Shown: positions 1-7,585, counted from the first letter of the stretch. The stretch: DNA of 9,213 nucleotides from Candidatus Bipolaricaulota bacterium (GCA_021159105.1 JAGGSM010000289.1:1-9213), one strand, 5' to 3'. Notes: a model not told the origin generated them from the letters alone. Translations and numbers: made by a program.

Positions 1-57
1 CTGACAACGGTGGGAAACCTGGTGACGATGACCGTGCTGCTTACGCTGCTTACGTGA
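1..57 (+). CDS. C-terminal end of a truncated gene, hydrophobic tail
   Basis: An open frame runs from the first base to a TGA at 55-57 and encodes 18 residues, LTTVGNLVTMTVLLTLLT. The peptide has no charged residues and is rich in Leu, Val and Thr, so it could be the end of a membrane-spanning segment. It stops 5 bp before the stop codon of the convergent tsaD, the tight tail-to-tail packing expected of a real gene end here. No family can be assigned from so little sequence. The frame could also be chance. Confidence 0.4.
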   Translation: MTTVGNLVTMTVLLTLLT

Positions 58-62
58 GTCTC

Positions 63-1067
63 TCATAGCGAGAGGGACGGCTGTGGGCCGAGCGACAGTG
101 GGTGCGATTCGCGCAACACAAGGTGATGGTACGCCCCCGCTGCGGCGATCATGGCGGCGTTGTCAGTGCAGTACTTGATCGCTGGGAAGATGACATGGAT
201 CCCCTTCTGCTTGCCATCCGTCTGCATGCGCTCACGCAGGTGCGAGTTGGCAGCCACGCCCCCGACTACGACGAGGTTTTCTCTGTGATACCTCTTTGTT
301 GCGTCGAGTGACTTCTTGGTGAGGACGGAAACGACGCTCGCCAGGAAGGATGCCGCGACGTCTTCCTTCCTCTCGCGAGGGTGCTTTCGCAGATGGTAGA
401 GGACGGCTGTCTTGAGGCCGGCGAAGCTGAAGTCGAAGCCGGGTGAGGCGGACATCGGACGAGGAAAGTTGATCGCGGTAGGATTGCCTTGGGATGCTAG
501 CCGATCGATCTCCGCGCCAGCCGGATAGCCGATGCCGAGCATCTTCCCTACCTTGTCCAATGCCTCCCCGGCTGCATCGTCCACCGTTATCCCCACAAGT
601 TGATACTCGCCGTAGGAGGCAACATCGACCAGGCTGGTGTGCCCACCGGAGACGATCAGCCCCATGAACGGCGGCTCGATCTCCGTATCCGAAAGGCGCT
701 GAGCGAAGATGTGCCCTTCGAGGTGATTCACGCCGATGAACGGCACCCCCAGGCCGAACGCCATCCCTTTACCGTAGGACAGCCCCACGAGGAGCGGCCC
801 AACCAGCCCCGGCCCGTAGGTCGCGGCGACCAGTGAGACATCCTCCATATCGATCGTTGCTTCAGCCAGCGCATCACGAACGAGGTACGGCAGCTTTCGC
901 AAGTGATCTCGCGAGGCGACCTCTGGGACGACGCCTCCGTAGCGAGCGTGCATCTGTGCTTGCGAGTAGATGAGGCTCGACATGAGTTCTCTCTCGCCGT
1001 TCACAATAGCAACGGCAGTCTCGTCACACGAGCTTTCGATTCCGATTGTGTAGAATGGCGTCGTCAT
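63..1067 (-). CDS. tsaD: tRNA N6-adenosine threonylcarbamoyltransferase TsaD (Kae1/YgjD/Gcp)
   Basis: TsaD transfers the threonylcarbamoyl group from TC-AMP (made by TsaC) to A37 of ANN-decoding tRNAs, forming t6A in the cytoplasm with TsaB and TsaE. The 334-residue length is normal for the family. Diagnostic motifs are GIESSCDET at 9-17, the metal ligands H115 and H119 in NHLEGH, SGGHTSLV at 140-147, AGEALDKVGKMLGIGYPAG at 166-184, GGVAANSHLR at 269-278, and TDNAAMIA with the third metal ligand D302. These are the HxxxH and Asp ligands of the ASKHA fold. The start ATG overlaps the hpt stop by 4 bp (ATGA), so translation is probably coupled; the Shine-Dalgarno is weak. Neither tsaB nor tsaE is in the window. 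The gene is intact. Confidence 0.97.
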   Translation of the reverse strand: MTTPFYTIGIESSCDETAVAIVNGERELMSSLIYSQAQMHARYGGVVPEVASRDHLRKLPYLVRDALAEATIDMEDVSLVAATYGPGLVGPLLVGLSYGKGMAFGLGVPFIGVNHLEGHIFAQRLSDTEIEPPFMGLIVSGGHTSLVDVASYGEYQLVGITVDDAAGEALDKVGKMLGIGYPAGAEIDRLASQGNPTAINFPRPMSASPGFDFSFAGLKTAVLYHLRKHPRERKEDVAASFLASVVSVLTKKSLDATKRYHRENLVVVGGVAANSHLRERMQTDGKQKGIHVIFPAIKYCTDNAAMIAAAGAYHHLVLRESHPLSLGPQPSLSL

Positions 1068-1636
1068 TTGATGAATTCCGGCTTTAGCACGCCGATGAAC
1101 GGCAGATTTCGGTACAGTTCTTGATAGTCCATCCCGTAGCCAACGATGAATGCGTTTTCCTGCAACGGGAAGCCCACGTAATCCACCTGCACATCCGTCT
1201 CGCGCCGTGCCACTTTGTCGATCAGGCTGCAGATGCGAATCGAGGCGGGGCGGCGGGCGGCGAACCCTCGCCTGAGATAGTCGATTGTGTAGCCTGTATC
1301 CACGATATCCTCGACGATCAGTATGTCCCTCCCTTCGATCGGGCGCTCTAGGTCCTTGACGAGCCGAACCGCACCGGGAGACGTGCCGTTGCCGTACGAG
1401 GAGACGGAGATAAAATCGTATTCAACCTCGGTCGGAATCTGTCGCGCCAGGTCGGCCATGAATACCAGCGCCCCGTGCAGGACACAGACGAGGAGAGGCG
1501 GACGTTGCTTCGGGTCCTTCGCGCTCCCGTTGGTGTAGTCAAGACAGATCTGCTTTCCGACCTCGTGTACCCGCTGCTCAATCTGTTCCGCGGAGAACAG
1601 TACCCTGGAAACCCTTTCTGCAATCTTGTCTGTCAC
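1064..1636 (-). CDS. hpt: Hypoxanthine(-guanine) phosphoribosyltransferase
   Basis: Purine salvage enzyme that joins hypoxanthine or guanine to PRPP, giving IMP or GMP. The 190 residues match bacterial Hpt. The PRPP-binding loop is DILIVEDIVDTGYT at 104-117, with the acidic pair E109-D110 in the usual place. The base-binding C-terminal part holds VDYVGFPLQENAFIVGYGMD at 151-170 and the conserved YRNLPFIGVLKPE. The pyrophosphate loop reads VLHGALVF (52-59), where the family usually has LKG; the His in place of Lys is a small oddity. The start is a GTG at 1636, chosen because AAGGAG lies 8 nt upstream on the minus strand. It is the first gene of a two-gene unit with tsaD, sharing 4 bp at the junction. 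Confidence 0.95.
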   Translation of the reverse strand: MTDKIAERVSRVLFSAEQIEQRVHEVGKQICLDYTNGSAKDPKQRPPLLVCVLHGALVFMADLARQIPTEVEYDFISVSSYGNGTSPGAVRLVKDLERPIEGRDILIVEDIVDTGYTIDYLRRGFAARRPASIRICSLIDKVARRETDVQVDYVGFPLQENAFIVGYGMDYQELYRNLPFIGVLKPEFIK

Positions 1637-1765
1637 TCTAGATGCTCCTTGGTAAGTAGGTGACTTGCACTCAGCTAGTCACACGGTAATCCTATCGCTT
1701 TAGCTTGATAGCGGAGGAGCGCTTCACATGTACTGCGTGAGTGCTATCCCGTTGTAATTGATCTC

Positions 1766-1787
1766 AAGGCTGGTGTTGGAAAGCCTT
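1766..1787. repeat. Perfect 6-bp inverted repeat, possible operator
   Basis: AAGGCT at 1766-1771 is mirrored by AGCCTT at 1782-1787, with 10 bp between. Neither strand has a T tract after it, so it is not an intrinsic terminator. Its right arm shares two bases with the weak TTGCAC -35 candidate at 1786-1791, so an operator role is possible but unproven. Confidence 0.35.
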
Positions 1788-1870
1788 GCACAAGTATAAG
1801 TTTCTCCTACAGCGGCAAAAATACAAGGGGCCAGGCGCGGGAGGAGCGCACATAGCGACATAAAAGCGGC

Positions 1871-1899
1871 CGCCAACGCTATGAGGACGGGAGTTGGCG
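1871..1899 (+). repeat. Perfect 7-bp inverted repeat in the leader of the C-N hydrolase gene
   Basis: CGCCAAC at 1871-1877 pairs with GTTGGCG at 1893-1899 around a 15-nt loop. It lies about 60 bp before the chosen start of the downstream gene and would form a hairpin in its mRNA leader. No T run follows, so it is not a standard terminator. A role in mRNA stability or leader control is inference. Confidence 0.35.
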
Positions 1900-1958
1900 C
1901 TCAGGCACGGCTGCTCTCTCTTCTCGCCTCTACATTCAGGAGGGAGTATCATCTGAAC

Positions 1959-2756
1959 ATGAGGATCGGTATTGTGCAGACGAAGCCGGAGTTCGGCGCG
2001 GTCGATGAAAACATCGAGCGGGCCCTTGCGCTCATCGGTGAGGCCAGAAGCGATCTATGGATCCTGCCGGAGCTGTTCGCCACGGGTTACCAGTTCAGAT
2101 CAAGAGCGGAGGCATGGTCGTACGCTGAGCCCGTCCCTGATGGCCCGACGACCAAACGGCTGATCGATGCTGCCCGCGACCTTGACTCCTTTATCTGCGC
2201 AGGGCTTCCCGAGATCGACAATGAGAATGTCTATAACTCGTCTGTCCTCGTCGGTCCGGACGGCCTTGTGGCACGCTACCGCAAGCTGCACTTGTTCTTC
2301 CACGAGAAGGAACTGTTCTCTCCTGGTAACCTGCCGCTTCCGGTGGCAGATATCGGAATGGCAAGAGTGGGGATGATGATCTGCTTCGATCACTTCTTCC
2401 CCGAGGCGGCGCGGACGCTCGCTGTAGCTGGAGCGCAGGTGATCGCTCACCCGGCAAACCTGGTGATGCCTCTCTATGCTCAGCTTACGATGCGTGTGCG
2501 CGCACTGGAGAACGGGGTATTCACAGCGACGGCCAACCGGGTTGGCGATGAAGCGCGCACCGAAACAACGCTCCACTTCACCGGGGAGAGCCAGATAGTC
2601 TCACCAAGCGGCGAGATTCTCGTCTCCCTTTCTCCAACGGAGGAGAGGGCGGCGGTGGTTGAGATCGATCCAGCGCTGGCATCGGATAAGTCGCTCAACC
2701 CGCTTAACGATCGCCTCGCTGATCGCCGACCAAGTTTCTACAAGGCCTTGGATTGA
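1959..2756 (+). CDS. Carbon-nitrogen hydrolase (nitrilase superfamily amidase)
   Basis: A 265-residue cytoplasmic hydrolase of non-peptide C-N bonds. The Glu-Lys-Cys triad of the nitrilase fold is visible: E38 in LPELFATGY, K109 in YRKLHLF, and C142 in MMICFDHFFPE. The second conserved Glu lies in FHEKELFSPG, and the C-terminus has the frequent DRRPSFY signature. The extended C-terminal NAD-synthetase or Nit2-specific features are absent. It resembles stand-alone aliphatic or omega-amidases and N-carbamoyl-amine amidases, but the substrate cannot be read from sequence. The frame is open from an ATG at 1881, but the family begins with MRIGIVQ, so the ATG at 1959 is chosen. AGGAGGG lies upstream at 1938-1944, spaced a little long at 14 nt. 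The gene is probably monocistronic or weakly linked to tilS, 147 bp downstream. Confidence 0.9.
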   Translation: MRIGIVQTKPEFGAVDENIERALALIGEARSDLWILPELFATGYQFRSRAEAWSYAEPVPDGPTTKRLIDAARDLDSFICAGLPEIDNENVYNSSVLVGPDGLVARYRKLHLFFHEKELFSPGNLPLPVADIGMARVGMMICFDHFFPEAARTLAVAGAQVIAHPANLVMPLYAQLTMRVRALENGVFTATANRVGDEARTETTLHFTGESQIVSPSGEILVSLSPTEERAAVVEIDPALASDKSLNPLNDRLADRRPSFYKALD

Positions 2757-2865
2757 GAGATTGAATCATTGAGCGATTACTTACAACAGTCGTCCTCTGC
2801 TCCCTCTCCTACTGAATCATCTTGCATGTGTTCTATCTTTCAATCCAAACCTCGGGCGACGTGCG

Positions 2866-2894
2866 TTGACTTCGCGCGCGTCTGGCCCCACAAT
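2866..2894 (+). promoter_or_regulatory. Candidate sigma70-type promoter for tilS-rseP
   Basis: TTGACT at 2866-2871 (5 of 6 to the -35 consensus) is followed by 17 bp and CACAAT at 2889-2894 (4 of 6 to the -10). Transcription would begin near 2901, exactly at the tilS start codon region, which has no Shine-Dalgarno. A leaderless tilS mRNA would explain this. The match is suggestive only. Confidence 0.4.
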
Positions 2895-2903
2895 CGATAC
2901 GTG

Positions 2904-4289
2904 ATGCTGAAGAAAGTGCGAGCCACGATCGATTCATACTCCATGCTCAGGCAGGGTGACGTAGTCCTCATAGCTGTGTCCGGCGGTGTGGACTCGGTTG
3001 TCCTGTTGGATCTTTTGACTCGTCTGGCCCCCGATTACAATCTGAAGCTGGTCGTAGCGCATCTCGATCATCGATTGCGCGGTGACGAATCGCGCGCGGA
3101 CGCTCGTTTCGTGAGGCAGCTTGCATTGCAGCATGGGCTGCAACTTGTCAGCGATTCACGCGATGTGCGCGCACTGGCTCAGCAGAAGAGGATGGGGATT
3201 GAGGAGGCGGCGCGAGCGGTTCGCCTGAGGTTCTTGCGCGAGACAGCGACCAGGGTTGGCGCGACGAAGATCGCCCTCGGCCACAACGCAAATGACCTTG
3301 CTGAGACGATGCTGTTCAACCTCATCCGCGGTGCCGGGGTGGCTGGACTGGTTGGAATCAGGCCGGTCAATCTCCCCCTGATCAGGCCGCTGATCGATGT
3401 CACACGCGCCGAGATCGTTTCCTACGCGCGCGAGCACGATCTTGCCTGGCGAGAGGACCGCTCGAATGCGGACACAGCGTTCACGCGCAATCGCATCCGC
3501 CACAGGATCATCCCTATCATGGAGGATCTGAATCCAAGATTGATCGCAGCCCTGTCGCGCACAGCGCGGATTGCAAGAGAGGAACACGATGCGTTCTTAG
3601 AGCTTCTCGACTCGCCATGGCGGGAGGCGTTGATCGAACATACACGCGGGACACTCCGCCTGAAGCGTGACTACTTGGCACATGTATCCGTTGGGGTGAG
3701 ACGCGGTCTGCTGCGGCGGGGGCTGGAGCAAGTCAATGGAGATCTGCAGGGGATCACTAAGCAGCACATCGATTCGCTGTGCCATTTGGTCATCTCGTCG
3801 CGTGCCCACGGCGAGATCCACCTTCCACACCTTCGCGCGCGCGTGCAGGGAGGGGATCTCCTCTTCACCTCTCGCCTCGCAAGACCGTCCGCGCTCCCCA
3901 CACGAGACGTACCCCTCGGAGAGAGCGAGTTTCCGTCGTTTGGGATCGCACTCAACCTTGAGCTCGTCCCATGGGAGAAGGATCTCATGTCCCTCAAAGG
4001 GGCCGGTGAAGACGTTGAGATCGCGGATGCGGACAAGGTCTCATTCCCGCTCACCCTGCGCACGCGACGCCCCGGAGATCGCTTCTCGCCCCTTGGTCTC
4101 TGCGGAACGAAGAAACTGAAGGACTTCCTGATTGACTCTCATGTTCCACTCTCCGAACGAGACACCACCGCGCTTCTGTGCGATGAGAAGCGTATAATCT
4201 TGGTAGTTGGACAGAGATTGTCGAATGCGGTGCGGGTAGATGCGGAAACGCGACGGGTGCTTGTCATACGCTGGAAGGAGATTACGTGA
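2904..4289 (+). CDS. tilS: tRNA(Ile)-lysidine synthetase TilS
   Basis: TilS attaches lysine to C34 of the CAU-anticodon tRNAIle using ATP, so that it reads AUA as Ile. The PP-loop SGGVDS is at 26-31, followed by HLDHRLRG at 53-60, GHNANDLAETMLFNLIRGAG at 126-145 and the family RNRIRHRIIPIM at 195-206. The C-terminal TilS domain is intact, with LRTRRPGDRFSPLG at 385-398 and KKLKDFLID at 403-411. The length is 461 residues, normal for the family. The frame is open back to a TTG at 2769, which would add 45 residues with no resemblance to TilS. Family members start as MLxKV, so ATG 2904 is chosen; GTG 2901 is equally possible. No ribosome-binding site precedes it. The stop overlaps the rseP start by 4 bp (GTGA), implying coupled translation. 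Confidence 0.95.
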   Translation: MLKKVRATIDSYSMLRQGDVVLIAVSGGVDSVVLLDLLTRLAPDYNLKLVVAHLDHRLRGDESRADARFVRQLALQHGLQLVSDSRDVRALAQQKRMGIEEAARAVRLRFLRETATRVGATKIALGHNANDLAETMLFNLIRGAGVAGLVGIRPVNLPLIRPLIDVTRAEIVSYAREHDLAWREDRSNADTAFTRNRIRHRIIPIMEDLNPRLIAALSRTARIAREEHDAFLELLDSPWREALIEHTRGTLRLKRDYLAHVSVGVRRGLLRRGLEQVNGDLQGITKQHIDSLCHLVISSRAHGEIHLPHLRARVQGGDLLFTSRLARPSALPTRDVPLGESEFPSFGIALNLELVPWEKDLMSLKGAGEDVEIADADKVSFPLTLRTRRPGDRFSPLGLCGTKKLKDFLIDSHVPLSERDTTALLCDEKRIILVVGQRLSNAVRVDAETRRVLVIRWKEIT

Positions 4290-5584
4290 CGACTGTTCTC
4301 ATATTTGCTGGAACGCTGCTCATCCTTGTTGGTGTGCACGAGGGGGGGCACTTCCTCGCGGCCAAGCTGACCGGCGTGTACGTGCACGAGTTTGCCATCG
4401 GTTTCGGGCCGAAGATCCTGTCCTTTCAGAGACGTGAGACGCGCTACTCCCTGCGCGCGATTCCATTCGGCGGCTACGTAAAGCTCGCTGGGGAGGACCG
4501 CCAGGAGGAGAACGAGGACATTCCCACGGATCGCCTTCTGTACAGCAAGCCCCCTTGGGTGCGCATCCTGATCAGCCTTGCTGGACCAGCGGCCAATCTG
4601 CTAACAACGCTGATCGTGATCCTGCTTGTGCTGTGGGGGTTTGGCATGCCTCTACTGCAGGTGGCCGGGCTTGTTGAAGGAGAGCCAGCGGAGCAGTTCC
4701 TGCGGCCGGGGGATGTTGTGCTTGCGATCGATGATCAGCCAGTCTACAGCATCGAGTCGCTCGCAAGGATAGTTCAGCGCGCTGCAGGCAGCCCGGTCAG
4801 TGTGCGAATCGAGCGAGACGGGGAGGTGAAGACCTATGCGATCACCCCCCAGTATCTCCATGATGAGGACCGCTACGTCGTTGGGGCATACTTCCTCACT
4901 ACCACGTACACCAATGAGCTCTCGCAGGTTGATCCATCGTCGATCTTTGGAAGGGCAGGGATAACCGCTGGCGATCGGATCGTCGCGGTCGGTGGAGAGC
5001 CAGTGATCACCGGAGTGGAAGTTGTCGATCGCCTCGGGGCGCTCCTCCCGAGCGACTCCATCCCATTGACGCTCATGCGCGGAGGCGCGCAACTGGATGT
5101 GAGCATACCGAGCTCCGGTTATGAAGTTACCTCGCTGATCGATGGCATAGGCTTTGCTGACACGGGCATTGTGGTGCGCAGACCAGGGTTCGCCTCGGGC
5201 ATCGTGCTTGGCGCTGGGCAATTCGCCGGTTATATAAACATGATGGTGAGCGGGCTGCGCGATGTGATCACGCGCCGCATCGCGGCGAGCAAGGCAATCG
5301 CTGGGCCGGTAGGGATCGCCAATCTCCTCGGTGAGGGGTTCAGACAGGGACCGTCGATCTTCCTGCAGATCTTCTCGTATCTCAGCCTCAGCTTGGGACT
5401 GTTCAATCTGATACCTTTCCCCGCCCTCGATGGAAGCCGCGCTGCATTCGCATTGTATGAAGTGGTGCGGGGCCGGCCGATCCCGCCGGAGAAGGAAGGG
5501 ATGGTGCATCTGATTGGATTCTTCATCCTGATCGGGCTGATGCTCCTTATCACCTACCAAGACATCATCAAGCTGTTTCACTGA
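4286..5584 (+). CDS. rseP: RIP metalloprotease RseP (site-2 protease family, two PDZ domains)
   Basis: An inner-membrane zinc protease that cuts transmembrane substrates such as anti-sigma factors or leftover signal peptides. The first membrane helix (about 3-27) holds the catalytic HEGGH at 18-22; the middle residues are GG where many family members have FG or LG. The family's RAIPFGGYVKLAGE is at 57-70. A second helix spans about 93-118. Two PDZ domains follow, at roughly 125-195 and 220-275. The distal zinc ligand lies in NLIPFPALDG at 374-383, and a last helix spans about 406-424. The 432-residue length is usual. The start is GTG, with GGAAGGAG at 4273-4280 five nt upstream, overlapping the tilS stop. 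No sigmaE/RseA gene is nearby, so the substrate is unknown. Its 3' end overlaps ispF by 7 bp, tail to tail. Confidence 0.95.
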   Translation: MTTVLIFAGTLLILVGVHEGGHFLAAKLTGVYVHEFAIGFGPKILSFQRRETRYSLRAIPFGGYVKLAGEDRQEENEDIPTDRLLYSKPPWVRILISLAGPAANLLTTLIVILLVLWGFGMPLLQVAGLVEGEPAEQFLRPGDVVLAIDDQPVYSIESLARIVQRAAGSPVSVRIERDGEVKTYAITPQYLHDEDRYVVGAYFLTTTYTNELSQVDPSSIFGRAGITAGDRIVAVGGEPVITGVEVVDRLGALLPSDSIPLTLMRGGAQLDVSIPSSGYEVTSLIDGIGFADTGIVVRRPGFASGIVLGAGQFAGYINMMVSGLRDVITRRIAASKAIAGPVGIANLLGEGFRQGPSIFLQIFSYLSLSLGLFNLIPFPALDGSRAAFALYEVVRGRPIPPEKEGMVHLIGFFILIGLMLLITYQDIIKLFH

Positions 5585-6066
5585 GAGTCGCGCTGAACGA
5601 GCGCAACGCAGAAGGCGGAGATCCCCTCGGCCCGCCCGATCGCGCCCATCCCCTCGCTCGTTGTCGCCTTGAGGCCGATCGAGCCGGGTTGAAGATCCAA
5701 GACCTCGCTAAGCGCGTCCTTCATCGCTTTGAAGTGCGGCGTCAGCTTCGGCTCCTGAGCGATCAGCGTGGCATCAATGTTTATCGGATACCAGCCTCTG
5801 CTTGTTATCAAAGACAGCACTTCTTTCAGCAGCGTGAGGCTGGATATCCCGCGGTAGCGTTCGTCAGTATCAGGGAAGTGCGTTCCGATGTCCCCGAGTC
5901 CGGCCGCGCCGAGCAGAGCATCGCAGATGGCGTGTGTGAGGACATCCGCGTCGGAGTGCCCGAGGAGACCGCGCGCGTGTGGGATCGTGACCCCACCTAT
6001 TACCAACGCTCTCCCTTCGGCAAAGCGATGAAAGTCGATCCCTAGGCCGACACGAGATTCAGTCAT
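5578..6066 (-). CDS. ispF: 2-C-methyl-D-erythritol 2,4-cyclodiphosphate synthase
   Basis: IspF converts CDP-ME 2-phosphate to MEcPP with release of CMP in the MEP route to isoprenoids. The metal ligands D11 and H13 are in GLGIDFHRF, and the third is H45 in GHSDADVLTHAICDALLG (36-53). GLGDIGTHFPDTD is at 57-69 and KATTSEGMGAIGRAEG at 133-148. The length of 162 residues is typical of the stand-alone enzyme, so this is not an IspDF fusion. GGAGGA lies 4 nt upstream of the ATG on the minus strand. The start overlaps the recX stop by 8 bp, making ispF the third gene of a recA-recX-ispF unit. The last 7 bp overlap the end of the convergent rseP. No other MEP gene is in the window. Confidence 0.96.
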   Translation of the reverse strand: MTESRVGLGIDFHRFAEGRALVIGGVTIPHARGLLGHSDADVLTHAICDALLGAAGLGDIGTHFPDTDERYRGISSLTLLKEVLSLITSRGWYPINIDATLIAQEPKLTPHFKAMKDALSEVLDLQPGSIGLKATTSEGMGAIGRAEGISAFCVALVQRDSQ

Positions 6067-6499
6067 TTCGTCCTCCGCTCAGGCTCCTGACGACAGTTCT
6101 TGCAAGCGAGAAAGAGAACCCTCTCCGCGTGAGAAAGGAGATTGTCCGCTGCATCGCTCGATTTCTGTCCAGGTTGGCGTACTTCGCCATGCGAGCCTGT
6201 GCCAACTCGAGCGCGAGTTCCTTCTCCTTCTCTGCGGGATAGAGCCTTTCCAGCGCCGCATTGATCGTCTCTCGATCTATCTTCTTCTCGGCAAGTTCCT
6301 GCTGAATGGCCCTCCGGGATAGAGGGTGGTGCAGCAATCGGTCCTCCACCCACAGCCTAGCGAAGGCTTCATCGTTTAGGAGATCTGCCGCTTCAGCGGT
6401 GGAGATCGTCTTATCGATCTCCTGATCCGTGAAGCCAAGGGAGCGAAGGCGCTCTCTCGTCTCAGCGACGCTCCGCGGACGGTAGCGGAGCAGGCGCAT
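6059..6499 (-). CDS. recX: RecA regulatory protein RecX
   Basis: RecX binds the RecA filament and limits its extension and strand exchange. The 146-residue protein shows the family layout of repeated three-helix units: LLRYRPRSVAETRERLRSLG near the start, then LLNDEAFARLWVEDRL (40-55), SRRAIQQELAEKKID (60-74), and a last unit with ISFLTRRGFSFSLARTVV. The ATG at 6497-6499 lies 16 bp after the recA stop. The frame is open upstream as EPWQAL, which looks like the usual RecX lead-in, but no better start codon exists there and the ribosome-binding site is poor. Expression probably depends on recA translation, or on a non-standard start. It overlaps ispF by 8 bp. Confidence 0.9.
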   Translation of the reverse strand: MRLLRYRPRSVAETRERLRSLGFTDQEIDKTISTAEAADLLNDEAFARLWVEDRLLHHPLSRRAIQQELAEKKIDRETINAALERLYPAEKEKELALELAQARMAKYANLDRNRAMQRTISFLTRRGFSFSLARTVVRSLSGGRND

Positions 6500-6515
6500 C
6501 AGCGCTTGCCAGGGC

Positions 6516-7553
6516 TCACGAGGCGTCTGCTGCCTCCTCTTCCTCCTTCTGCGGTGTGGTCGGCTGGTTCAGTCCAGCCTTCTCACGAATCGCCGCTTCG
6601 ATCTGATCTGCCAGTGCTGGATCCTCTTCCAGTGCCTTGGCACTGTTGCCGATCCCCTGTCCGAGGCGGTTATCGCCGAACGAGTACCACGATCCGCTGC
6701 GCGAGATGATCCCCAGCGCCTCACCCGTATTGATCAAATCACGCGATCGCACGATCCCCCTGCCGTAGATCACGTCGAAGGTAGCCTCCTTGAACGGCGG
6801 GGCGACCTTGTTCTTCACCACGCGCACGTTCACGTGTGTCCCCACCTGGTTCGTACCCTCCTCGATTCGCCCTGAGTTCCACATGTTCAACCGGATGGAG
6901 GCGTAGAACTTGAGGGCGCGGCCACCAGAGGTGGTTGTCGATGGCCCGAAGCGGCTCCCACTGATCACCGATCGCAGCTGGTTTGTAAACACGACGATCG
7001 TCTTCGATTGCGAGATGGCGCCAGAGAGCTTGCGCATCGCTTGGCTCATCAGCCGTGCTTGCAGCCCCACCTGCGAGTCGCCCATCTGCCCCTCGATCTC
7101 CGCTGTTGGGACGAGGGCGGCGACCGAGTCGATGACGATGATATCCACCGCGCCACTGCGAGTGAGCTGCTCTGTAATCTCAAGCGCCTGTTCACCAGAA
7201 TTTGGCTGCGAGAGGAGGATGTGATCGAGGTCTACGCCCAAGGCGCGCGTGTACTTCGGATCGATTGCGTGCTCAGCATCGATGAACGCTGCAGTGCCAT
7301 CGCGCTTCTGCACCTCGGCGATCAAGTGCAGGGCGAGCGTCGTCTTTCCACTCGATTCTGCTCCGAAGATCTCGATGATCCGACCGCGAGGGACACCTCC
7401 AACACCGAGCGCGATATCCAGCGCGAGTGACCCGGTGGGGACTGTCTCCACCTGCAGCACCTGCGCCCCATCCCCAAGCCACATGATCGCCCCGTCACCG
7501 TATGCCTTCTTTATCTGCTTGAGCGTGCTATTCAGTACCTCTTGCTTGCCCAT
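6516..7553 (-). CDS. recA: Recombinase RecA
   Basis: RecA forms ATP-dependent filaments on single-stranded DNA, drives strand exchange and triggers LexA-type self-cleavage. The 345 residues are full length. Walker A is GAESSGKT at 64-71, where the usual second residue is Pro. The catalytic Glu is E94 in DAEHAID. Loop L1 is EIEGQMGDSQVG at 152-163 and is standard. NQLR is at 191-194, but loop L2 that follows (SVISGSRFGPSTTTS, 195-209) is one residue longer than the common form and lacks the NPE of GNPETTT. The segment RLNMWNSGRIEEG (221-233) is also unusual. The acidic tail KEEEE is normal. A good promoter lies upstream and recX-ispF follow directly. The ATG has GAGGGGG about 10 nt before it. 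Confidence 0.97.
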   Translation of the reverse strand: MGKQEVLNSTLKQIKKAYGDGAIMWLGDGAQVLQVETVPTGSLALDIALGVGGVPRGRIIEIFGAESSGKTTLALHLIAEVQKRDGTAAFIDAEHAIDPKYTRALGVDLDHILLSQPNSGEQALEITEQLTRSGAVDIIVIDSVAALVPTAEIEGQMGDSQVGLQARLMSQAMRKLSGAISQSKTIVVFTNQLRSVISGSRFGPSTTTSGGRALKFYASIRLNMWNSGRIEEGTNQVGTHVNVRVVKNKVAPPFKEATFDVIYGRGIVRSRDLINTGEALGIISRSGSWYSFGDNRLGQGIGNSAKALEEDPALADQIEAAIREKAGLNQPTTPQKEEEEAADAS

Positions 7554-7585
7554 CCTCTTTTCCCCCTCGTTCTTAACTTGCTGCT

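Larger units (their letters stand above)
1637..1958. other. Divergent intergenic region between hpt and the C-N hydrolase gene
   Basis: This 322-bp stretch has no convincing gene. It carries two perfect inverted repeats, annotated separately. The best promoter-like element for the + strand gene is weak: TTGCAC at 1786-1791, then 16 bp, then TACAGC at 1808-1813. A TATAAG at 1795-1800 has no good -35. A weak CTATC/GATAG inverted pair lies at 1692-1711. No clear promoter for hpt was found on the minus strand. No tRNA cloverleaf or known riboswitch consensus was recognised. Confidence 0.5.

Noticed and set aside
1881..1958. Upstream ATG start giving a 26-residue extension of the C-N hydrolase
   Set aside because: The family begins at MRIGIVQ, and AGGAGGG lies between the two starts, serving the ATG at 1959. 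Part of the extension falls in an inverted repeat.
1637..1958. tRNA, small RNA gene or CRISPR repeats
   Set aside because: No cloverleaf, no CCA-type acceptor, no regular repeat-spacer pattern and no promoter-terminator pair were found here; no CRISPR pattern is seen elsewhere in the window either.
4652..5581. 309-residue open frame on the minus strand inside rseP
   Set aside because: It is antisense to a clearly conserved rseP; the translation is rich in His, Arg and Gln as expected of a shadow frame, and shows no domain.
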